64,000 nucleotides of DNA. Source: Janthinobacterium sp. TND4EL3. GTDB lineage: Bacteria; Pseudomonadota; Gammaproteobacteria; Burkholderiales; Burkholderiaceae_D. The first letter of the stretch is position 1. Each line of letters starts with the position of its first letter. The position numbers were made by a program, and so were the translations under genes. The stretch spans positions 156,994 to 220,993 of the forward strand of contig NZ_FTMV01000014.1 in NCBI RefSeq assembly GCF_900156175.1, written 5' to 3'. The notes under the pieces are model-generated. The model made no database searches and was not told the origin of the DNA. It worked only from the letters and a program-made list of their open reading frames with translations. Below, piece after piece: positions 50,888 to 57,935 of the stretch.

Positions 50888-52041
50888 ACCTCGTCAAGCA
50901 GCAGATGCCCACGGGCGAACTGACCCTGAAGGTGGACGAGGCGCGCTTTCCGCTGGACTGGCTGATCGGCTTTGCCGCGCGCGCCAACGCCAAGCGGGGC
51001 TTTTTGTTCCTCTCGAAGGTGCTGGGCAAGCACTGGCCCGTCACGCCGCGCGCCATGCAAGCCATCCACGACGACCTGGCCGCGCAGATTCCTCCCAGCC
51101 TGCCCGGCCCCGTCGTCTTCATCGCCATGGCGGAAACGGCCGTCGGCCTGGGCCAGGGCGTGTTCGAAGCCTGGCTGCGCGCCAACCCGAACGGCAAGGC
51201 CCTGTTTTTGCACAGCTCGCGCTACCGCGTGGGCACGGTGCCCTTCTTCGAATTCGAGGAATCGCACAGCCACGCGCCGCGCCAGTTCCTGCACCTGTCC
51301 GACGCGGCCAGCGCCCTGTTTTCCACGGCGCGCAGCCTGGTGCTGATCGATGATGAAGCGTCGACCGGCAACACCTTCGCCAACCTGGTGCAAGTATGCC
51401 GCGCGCGCTATCCGCAGCTGGAAAAGCTGCACCTGGGCGTGATCACCAATTTCATGGGCCAGGCCGCCAACGCGGGCCTGAGTGAGCGTTTCGGCCTGCC
51501 CACGACCATCGGCGCGGCGCTGTCCGGCCACTACGCCTTCCAGGCCGGCGCGGCGCCGGCCCCCGTGGCGGCCAGCGCGCAGCGCTTCGAGGCCAACGAA
51601 GAACGGGGCGCCAGCCCCGCCTTCGGGCGCATCGGCGTGGGCCGCGCCCTGGCGGCGCCGCAAGGGCTGGCCGTGCAGCTGGCGCAGGAAATCGGCGCCG
51701 GCGACTCCGTGCTGGTGCTGGGCACGGGCGAATTCATGCACCCGTCGTTTTTGCTGGCGCGCGAATTGGAAAGCCTGGGCAAGAACGTGGTGGTGCAGTC
51801 GACCACGCGCTCGCCCATCCTGTCGTGGGGCTCCGTCGGCCATATCGTCCACTGCGACGACAATTACGGCGAAGGCATCGCCAACTACCTGTACAACGTG
51901 GCGCCTGGCCAGTACCAGCACGTTTTCATCTGCCATGAAACCCCGGCCAGCCCGGCCCTCATGCAACTCGCCGGCCAGTTGAACGGCCGCCTGTTCCACT
52001 TTCAGTCAGAGACCAAAATTGAAGAAATTCCTGTTTGTTGA
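50884..52041 (+). CDS. Phosphoribosyltransferase with C-terminal TRSP domain
   Basis: 385 residues from the ATG at 50884, which overlaps the ATP-grasp stop. Residues 153-165 (LVLIDDEASTGNT) form a PRPP-binding loop of type I phosphoribosyltransferases. The C-terminal 140 residues (RFEANEERGASPAFGRIGVGRAL, VLVLGTGEFMHPSFLLARELE) match the TRSP domain described with this PRTase in ter clusters. It should attach or remove a phosphoribosyl unit in the proposed nucleoside pathway. The next gene starts 23 bases before its stop. Confidence 0.88.
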   Translation: MNLVKQQMPTGELTLKVDEARFPLDWLIGFAARANAKRGFLFLSKVLGKHWPVTPRAMQAIHDDLAAQIPPSLPGPVVFIAMAETAVGLGQGVFEAWLRANPNGKALFLHSSRYRVGTVPFFEFEESHSHAPRQFLHLSDAASALFSTARSLVLIDDEASTGNTFANLVQVCRARYPQLEKLHLGVITNFMGQAANAGLSERFGLPTTIGAALSGHYAFQAGAAPAPVAASAQRFEANEERGASPAFGRIGVGRALAAPQGLAVQLAQEIGAGDSVLVLGTGEFMHPSFLLARELESLGKNVVVQSTTRSPILSWGSVGHIVHCDDNYGEGIANYLYNVAPGQYQHVFICHETPASPALMQLAGQLNGRLFHFQSETKIEEIPVC

Positions 52042-52771
52042 CCTGGACGACACACTGTTCCAGACCCCTAAAAAATGTCCGGGCGAGACCGATTTGCAAG
52101 CGGCCGCCTATTTGAAAAATGGCGATGCCTGCTCGTTTACGACGGCGCGCCAGCGCGCCTTCTTTGATTTCGCGCAAAGCGGCATGACATTGATACCCGC
52201 CACGGCCAGGAATGGCGACGCCTTCCGCCGCGTCGACCTGCCGTTTACCAGCTACAGCGTGCTCGATTACGGCGGCATCGTGCTGCAGCCTGGCGGCGCG
52301 CTCGACGCGGGCTGGCTGTCCCTGATGCAGAACGACATGCAGACGGCGCTGCCCGGCCTGCGGGACGCCATGCGCATCATCGACGATTTCCAGGCCAGGA
52401 CGGGCATGCCTTCGCGCGCGCGCCTGATCGAAGACTACAACACGCCGTTCTACATCGTCGTCAAGGACCATGAAGCGCGCGGCGAGCGCCTGGCCGACAT
52501 CGAAGAACAGGTGCTGCAGCAGTGGATCGCCGGTGAAGGGTCCGACTACTTCATCCACCGCAACGGCAACAACCTGGCCGTGCTGCCGAAAACGTTAAAT
52601 AAAGCGCGCGCCGTGGCCTACCTGCGCGCGGAACTGGAAGCCGAACACGGCCCCATCGTCAGCTTCGGCATGGGCGACAGCCGCTCGGACGCCCGCTTCA
52701 TGGCCGCCTGCGACTACGCCATCATCCCCAACGGCACCCAGCTGGCGGCCCTCACGGTGGCGGCGCTATGA
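52019..52771 (+). CDS. HAD-superfamily phosphatase of the Ter cluster
   Basis: 250 residues. The HAD motif I is at residues 7-14 (VDLDDTLF, nucleophile Asp8 and acid Asp10), and motif IV is in FGMGDSRSDARFMAACDYAI near the C-terminus. A cap domain lies between (about 80-190). Starts at TTG inside the preceding gene and overlaps it by 23 bases, so reinitiation coupling is likely. Probably removes a phosphate from a nucleoside-like intermediate. Confidence 0.88.
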   Translation: MKKFLFVDLDDTLFQTPKKCPGETDLQAAAYLKNGDACSFTTARQRAFFDFAQSGMTLIPATARNGDAFRRVDLPFTSYSVLDYGGIVLQPGGALDAGWLSLMQNDMQTALPGLRDAMRIIDDFQARTGMPSRARLIEDYNTPFYIVVKDHEARGERLADIEEQVLQQWIAGEGSDYFIHRNGNNLAVLPKTLNKARAVAYLRAELEAEHGPIVSFGMGDSRSDARFMAACDYAIIPNGTQLAALTVAAL

Positions 52772-53874
52772 CGCAAGACAAGCAGCATTTCAGCGGCAGC
52801 TACCGCCAGGAAGACGTGGAGTTTCTGCTCACGCCAATGGCGCTCGAACCGATACGCGACCTGGCCGAAAAAGAGCGGCTGATCCAGTCGGGCCAGCGCC
52901 ATTACAGCGAGATGCTGTCGCCGGAATCCCTGCCCTCGCCCGCCTACCTGGCCCTGTTCCAGAGCGCGTTCGCGGCCAACCGCCTGCAGATGGCGCGCGA
53001 CTGCCTGCGCCTGGCGGCCCTGATCGCGGCGCGCCGCACTGGCCCCATCACCCTGGTGTCGCTGGCGCGCGCCGGCACGCCCGTGGGCGTCATCCTCGGG
53101 CACTTGCTGCGCCAGGTATTCCAGCGCGAGTGCAGCCACTATTCCGTCTCCATCATCCGCGACCGCGGCATCGATGCGAACGCCTTGAAGCACATCCTGG
53201 CGCAGGGCCATGCGCCGGAGTCCATCGTCTTCGTCGACGGCTGGACGGGCAAGGGCGTGATTTCGCGCGAACTGCGCCAGACGGTCCACGATTTCAACGC
53301 GGCCAATGGCACGGCCATCGACGGCGGCCTGTTCGTGCTGTCCGACCTGGCCGGCACGGCCGCCTGCGCCGCCTCGTCGGGCGACTACCTGATCCCGTCG
53401 AGCATCCTGAACGCCACCGTTTCCGGCCTGGTGAGCCGCTCCGTGCTCAATGACAGCATCGCCCCCGGCGACTTCCACGGCTGCGTGTACTACGCGCAGT
53501 TCGAGCCGCACGACCAGTCGCGCGATTTCGCCGACGGCCTGGTGGCCGACGCCATGGCCGTTGCCGCCAGCAGCGGCATTCCGCTGGCCGAGGCGAGCGA
53601 TGCGCCGGCCATGGCGGCCCGCTCGCAAGCCTATATGGCGGCCGCGCAGCAGCAATACGGCATCAGCGACATCAACCTGATCAAACCGGGCATCGGCGAA
53701 GCGACGCGGGTGCTGCTGCGCCGCGTGCCCGAGCGCCTGATCGTGCGCGACACGAATGCCCCGGACGTGGCACATTTGCTGCTTCTGGCGCAGGAAAAAG
53801 CCATACCCGTCACCGTAGAACCGGCGCTGCCTTACCAGGCGGTCGCCCTTATCAGGAGCGCAGTCGATGGATAA
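52768..53874 (+). CDS. StiP-like cysteine protease / PRTase-like protein of the Ter cluster
   Basis: 368 residues. The StiP (PF11202) type is recognised from the overall pattern (RQEDVEFLLTPMALEPI near the N-terminus, LTPMALEP, YSEMLSPE) and from residues 153-168 (IVFVDGWTGKGVISRE), a PRPP-loop-like segment. Family names differ (cysteine protease StiP or PRTase-like), and no catalytic role is proven. ATGA overlap with the HAD gene and an 8-base overlap with the next gene tie it to the cluster. Confidence 0.82.
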   Translation: MTQDKQHFSGSYRQEDVEFLLTPMALEPIRDLAEKERLIQSGQRHYSEMLSPESLPSPAYLALFQSAFAANRLQMARDCLRLAALIAARRTGPITLVSLARAGTPVGVILGHLLRQVFQRECSHYSVSIIRDRGIDANALKHILAQGHAPESIVFVDGWTGKGVISRELRQTVHDFNAANGTAIDGGLFVLSDLAGTAACAASSGDYLIPSSILNATVSGLVSRSVLNDSIAPGDFHGCVYYAQFEPHDQSRDFADGLVADAMAVAASSGIPLAEASDAPAMAARSQAYMAAAQQQYGISDINLIKPGIGEATRVLLRRVPERLIVRDTNAPDVAHLLLLAQEKAIPVTVEPALPYQAVALIRSAVDG

Positions 53875-54859
53875 CAACTCCCTACACCCGCAAAGCGAGC
53901 ACAAGGCGGCGCTGGGCGCCTCCATGTACGTGCCGACCACGCACAAGGACTTGCTGGCGATCGCCAACGGCGACAAATTCAGCCATTTGCGTTCGGTCAT
54001 CCTGTGCACCGAAGACGCCATCGCCGAGCGCGATCTCAGCTACGCGCTGTTCAACCTGTCGCTGGCGCTGCAAAACATGGGCGCAGAATCGGATACCCTG
54101 CGCTTCGTGCGCGTGCGTAACCTTGAGGTGCTGGCGCGCGTGCTGGCCATGCCCGGCGCCGACAAATTGAGCGGCTTCGTGCTGCCGAAATCCACGCGCC
54201 ACAACTTCGCCGCGTATTTCGACCTCGTGCGCCACACGCACCACCTCTTGATGCCGACCTTGGAAACGGCGGAAGTGTTCGACGACGAGGAAATGAAGCA
54301 GTTCCGTCTCATGCTGTCGGCGCCCGAGGTGCGGCGCCGCATCCTGGCCCTGCGCATCGGCGGCAACGATCTGTTGGCCCTGCTGGGCCTGCGCCGCCCC
54401 ACCAGCGGCACCATCTATTCGACGCCGCTGGGGCAGGTCATCGGCCGCCTGGTCACCATCTTCAAGCCGCACGGCTTCCAGCTGACGGCGCCCGTCTTCG
54501 AGCACCTGTCGCAGGGCAGCTGGCTCGACGCCGAAGTGGCGCAGGACATGGCGCACGGCATGATCGCCAAGACGGCCATCCACCCGGACCAGGTGCCGCA
54601 GATCGAGCGCCACTACCAGGTGGCGCAGTCGGACATCGAACTGGCGCTGCGCATCATCGACCCGGACAGCCCGGCCGTGTTCCGCATGCAGGAATCGATG
54701 TGCGAAGTGGCGACCCACTCCAGCTGGGCGCAGCGCATCATCGAGCAGGCGCGCCTGTTCGGCATCCGCCACGCCGACGGCGCCGCGGCATCGCCCCCCC
54801 ATTTGCATCACTCCTTGAATACTCAACTCTCCAGCGACGAAGGGACTGCACGACCATGA
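53867..54859 (+). CDS. HpcH/HpaI-like C-C bond lyase of the Ter cluster
   Basis: 330 residues, TIM-barrel lyase of the aldolase/citrate lyase-like group found in ter operons. Segments: SVILCTEDAIAERDLSYALFNL near residue 43, LSGFVLPKSTRHNFAAYFDLV, GGNDLLALLGLRRP, and ARSGHM-like IAKTAIHPDQVPQIERHYQVAQSDI at the C-terminal side. Probably cleaves or forms a carbon-carbon bond in the metabolite pathway. The last codons overlap the terA start. Confidence 0.85.
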   Translation: MDNNSLHPQSEHKAALGASMYVPTTHKDLLAIANGDKFSHLRSVILCTEDAIAERDLSYALFNLSLALQNMGAESDTLRFVRVRNLEVLARVLAMPGADKLSGFVLPKSTRHNFAAYFDLVRHTHHLLMPTLETAEVFDDEEMKQFRLMLSAPEVRRRILALRIGGNDLLALLGLRRPTSGTIYSTPLGQVIGRLVTIFKPHGFQLTAPVFEHLSQGSWLDAEVAQDMAHGMIAKTAIHPDQVPQIERHYQVAQSDIELALRIIDPDSPAVFRMQESMCEVATHSSWAQRIIEQARLFGIRHADGAAASPPHLHHSLNTQLSSDEGTARP

Positions 54860-56088
54860 GCAATTTCACACGTGGACAAAAAGGCAAACTGGCTGACCTG
54901 GGCTTGAACGGCCCGTTCGCCGTCACGCTCGATATCGCTTCCGGTTCGATGGAAGTGGACGTCAGCTGCTTCGGCGTCGATGCGGCCGGCAAGCTGTCGG
55001 ACGACCGCTACATGGTGTTCTACAACCAGAAAAGCGCGCCGGACAACGCCGTCACGGTGGAGCTGAACGGCCCCCGCTCCGTGTTCCAAATCGACCTTGC
55101 CCGCCTGCCCGCCTCGATCGACAAGCTGGTGTTTACGGCGGCGACGGAACAGGGCAGCATGCGCGCGCTGGGCAACTCCAGCATGGCGCTGGGCCAGGCG
55201 GCCACGTTTGCCTTCACGGGAACGGACTTCCAGGACGAAAAAGCCGTCATCATCGGCGAACTGTATCGCCGCGACGGCAGCTGGCGCTTCGGCGCCGTGG
55301 GCCAGGGTTTTGCGGGCGGCCTGGCGGCGCTGCTCAAGCATTTCGGCGGCAGCGAAGCAGCCCAATCGTCTCCGGCGCCGGCTCCTGCGCCAGCGGCACC
55401 GCCGCCGGCAAATAAAGTCTCGCTGTCGAAAATCCGCCTGGAAAAGCGCGGCGACAAGATTTCGCTCGACAAGCGCGACAGCGGCGGCTATGGCCGCATC
55501 CGCGTCAACCTGAACTGGAACCAGAACGCGTCGCAAGGCCAGGCGCCCGCATCGAAGCTCGACACGGGCTTCCTCGGCAAGCTGTTCAACAAGCCGGCCG
55601 GCCGTTCCGGCGGCATCGACCTCGACATCGGCTGCCTGTTCGAGATGAGCAATGGCGCCAAGAGCGCCGTGCAGGCGCTGGGCAACAGCTGGGGCGCGTA
55701 TGACAGGCCACCGTACATCCACCTGGAAGGCGACGACCGCACGGGCAGCGTCAGCAGCGGCGAAAACATCTTCATCAACGGCAGCCATTTCGACCAGATC
55801 AAGCGCGTGCTCGTGTACGCCTTCATCTACGAAGGCGTGCCGAACTGGGCCGCCACGGATGGCGTGGTGACGATCGAGATTCCCGGCCAGCCCACGGTGG
55901 AAGTGCGCCTCGACACAGACAGCCCGCACGCCATGTGCGCCATCGCCATGCTGGAAAACCACGGCGGCAACCTGCAGGTGACAAAATTGGTGGAATACTT
56001 CGGCGGCCAAGGTAAAATCACGGCGCACCAGGCCATGGACGAGCGATATAACTTTGGCCTGAACTGGAAAGCCGGCAGCAAAGACTGA
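54856..56088 (+). CDS. terA: TerA-like protein with two TerD-type domains
   Basis: 410 residues from the ATG that overlaps the lyase stop. An N-terminal TerD-like domain (1-180) is followed by an Ala/Pro linker (SSPAPAPAPAAPPPANK) and a second domain (about 205-410) containing DLDIGCLFEMSNGAKSAVQALGNSWGAYDRPPYIHLEGDDRTGS and SGENIFINGSHFDQIKRVLVYAFIYEG. That C-terminal part is the TerA signature and is acidic, as expected for Ca2+ binding. It ends the translationally coupled series. Confidence 0.9.
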   Translation: MSNFTRGQKGKLADLGLNGPFAVTLDIASGSMEVDVSCFGVDAAGKLSDDRYMVFYNQKSAPDNAVTVELNGPRSVFQIDLARLPASIDKLVFTAATEQGSMRALGNSSMALGQAATFAFTGTDFQDEKAVIIGELYRRDGSWRFGAVGQGFAGGLAALLKHFGGSEAAQSSPAPAPAPAAPPPANKVSLSKIRLEKRGDKISLDKRDSGGYGRIRVNLNWNQNASQGQAPASKLDTGFLGKLFNKPAGRSGGIDLDIGCLFEMSNGAKSAVQALGNSWGAYDRPPYIHLEGDDRTGSVSSGENIFINGSHFDQIKRVLVYAFIYEGVPNWAATDGVVTIEIPGQPTVEVRLDTDSPHAMCAIAMLENHGGNLQVTKLVEYFGGQGKITAHQAMDERYNFGLNWKAGSKD

Positions 56089-56179
56089 GGGACCGCTTGA
56101 AAAAGTCCAGGGCGGCCTTGCATTGCCTCGCCCTGTACATTTTCAGGCATCCCCATTTTTTTACCTAGACAACCCTAAC

Positions 56180-56554
56180 ATGACCCCTACGACCAAAAAA
56201 GTCACCTTCGCCTTCGTCATCTTCCTCGTGGCCGGCTTCCTGCTGCTGTCCGCCTACACGTGGATGGCCCTCAGCTTCTCGTACTCGGAAGGCGAACGGG
56301 CGGGCTACCTGCAAAAGTTCTCCAAACGGGGCTGGATCTGCAAGACATGGGAAGGTGAGCTGCTGCTGACGGCATTGCCGGGCACCATCCCGGAAAAATT
56401 CCAGTTCAGCGTGCGCGACGAGGAAGTGGCAAAGCAATTGACGGCCGCGGCCGGCAAGCGCATCCTCGTCACCTACAGCCAGCACAAGGGCGTGCCCACG
56501 CAATGCTTCGGCGAGACGGAATACTATGCCGACAAGGTCGTGCTGAGCCAGTAA
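56180..56554 (+). CDS. Small membrane-anchored protein, function unknown
   Basis: 124 residues from the ATG at 56180. One N-terminal membrane helix (FAFVIFLVAGFLLLSAYTWMAL) and a soluble domain with conserved-looking SYSEGERAGYLQKFSKRGWICKTWEGELLLTALPG and FSVRDEEVAKQLTAAAGKRILVTYSQHKGVPTQCFGETEYY. The family is widespread in proteobacteria without a known role; some databases give it a misleading enzyme name. It lies 91 bases after terA and may or may not belong to that transcript. Confidence 0.8.
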   Translation: MTPTTKKVTFAFVIFLVAGFLLLSAYTWMALSFSYSEGERAGYLQKFSKRGWICKTWEGELLLTALPGTIPEKFQFSVRDEEVAKQLTAAAGKRILVTYSQHKGVPTQCFGETEYYADKVVLSQ

Positions 56555-56804
56555 TACCCGCAATACCGCGCCGGCCGGCCATTCCAGGCCGGCGCCCCCT
56601 CCCAGCCCTTCCCCGCCTTAGCGGCAATGAGTTTCTAGCAAGAAATTTGTGACGTGCCTCACACATTCTCACTTTCTTATACACTACAGCAATTAGTTCT
56701 GACTGATTAATTTTACTAATGTAGTAAATGTGCGTGATCTTTGCGCTATCGCATGACGCCCAGCCAGCCGACCAATAGCGTGTATCACCACTACCGGAAA
56801 CACC

Positions 56805-57758
56805 ATGCACATCCGCCTCTCCGGCCTGCTCCTGCTGGCCAGTTCCCTCCCCCTGTCGCTGCAGGCGCAGGATATCTCCGGCATGGCCGGCGCCCTGAAA
56901 GTCAGTTCAACCAAGGAGCGCACCTTCGTCGCCGCCGTCAGCTACACGCAGCCGGTGGGCGACTACAACGCCATGAGCCTGTCCTACATCAATGAGGGCC
57001 ACCCGCAAGACCACCATCGCGACGGCATGGCGGGCCAGTTCTGGCTGCGCACGAAAAAGGGGGAGCAAGGGCTGATGCTGGGCGCGGGCGCGGGCCGCTA
57101 TTTCTTCTTCGATACGGCCAGGACGGACGACGGCCTGCACAACTTCGACAATGACCACGGCTGGGGTTCCATCGTCAGCCTGCAGGCACGCTGGCAGTTC
57201 GACAACCGCTGGTATGCGCAGGCACAGCTCAACCGCATCAAGCCGGACGGCAAGGACAACACCACGCATCTGCTGATCGGCGCGGGCTACCGCTACGACG
57301 GCGTGCCGGGCGCCAAGCTGCACCTGCAGAACTGGGCGCACGACGACACGCTGACCGTCTCGACGGGCCACACCATCGTCAACAGCCTGCGCTCGGAGTC
57401 CTCGCGCCCGTTCACGCTGGAATACCGGCGCGCGGCGGGAAAATACGTGGACTGGACCGTCACCGCCCTCGATGAAGGCGACACGGACCTGGCGCACCGG
57501 CGCGGCGTGGCCGCCCAGCTGTGGCTGATCCGCTCGCTCAATGAAAAGGTGGAATTCGGCATGGGCGGCGGCCCCTACCTGGCGTGGGATGGACGCGACA
57601 CGCAGGGCCACAGCACGCGCCTGACAGGCTTGCTGTCAGCCGTTGCCCGCTACCACGTCGACCGCCGCTGGGTGACGCACGTGGCGTGGAACCGGGTCGT
57701 CACCGATTATCACCGCGATGCGGATGTCATTTTGGTGGGAGTGGGACGGAAGTTCTGA
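56805..57758 (+). CDS. Outer-membrane beta-barrel protein, function unknown
   Basis: 317 residues. Signal peptide (LLLLASSLPLSLQAQ|DIS), then amphipathic strands with many aromatic residues (MLGAGAGRYFFFDT, LQARWQFDNRWYAQAQLNRI, HLLIGAGYRYDGV) and a terminal Phe (VGVGRKF), the outer-membrane insertion signal. It resembles PagP/OprF-like small barrels only in fold. No family name. It follows the ter island after a 250-base gap with its own promoter zone, so membership of the Ter unit is unproven. Confidence 0.8.
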   Translation: MHIRLSGLLLLASSLPLSLQAQDISGMAGALKVSSTKERTFVAAVSYTQPVGDYNAMSLSYINEGHPQDHHRDGMAGQFWLRTKKGEQGLMLGAGAGRYFFFDTARTDDGLHNFDNDHGWGSIVSLQARWQFDNRWYAQAQLNRIKPDGKDNTTHLLIGAGYRYDGVPGAKLHLQNWAHDDTLTVSTGHTIVNSLRSESSRPFTLEYRRAAGKYVDWTVTALDEGDTDLAHRRGVAAQLWLIRSLNEKVEFGMGGGPYLAWDGRDTQGHSTRLTGLLSAVARYHVDRRWVTHVAWNRVVTDYHRDADVILVGVGRKF

Positions 57759-57809
57759 TGGAAAAACGTAAAAAATCTTGCTCTTCCGCCAAAGTAACGA
57801 TACCGAACG

Positions 57810-57921
57810 AAACCGTCGCGAGCGGCAGTGATTTGCGGCTGAGAAGCGCAACCGAACGTTAGTACGGGGCGCCGAGCCGGTGCGCATCGCCAGCCGCAAA
57901 GCGCGCCGCGCAGTAGGTTTG
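57810..57921 (-). repeat. Dispersed ~100-bp intergenic repeat, copy 3 (inverted)
   Basis: Read on the minus strand it has AAACCTACTGCGC, GGCGATGCGCACCGG, then TTCGGTTGCGCTTCTCAGCC and CGCTCGCGACGGTTT, in the same order as copies 1 and 2. The hairpin loop is longer and more diverged. It lies between the beta-barrel and coiled-coil genes. Confidence 0.7.
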
Positions 57922-57935
57922 GTTCGCTATCCTAC

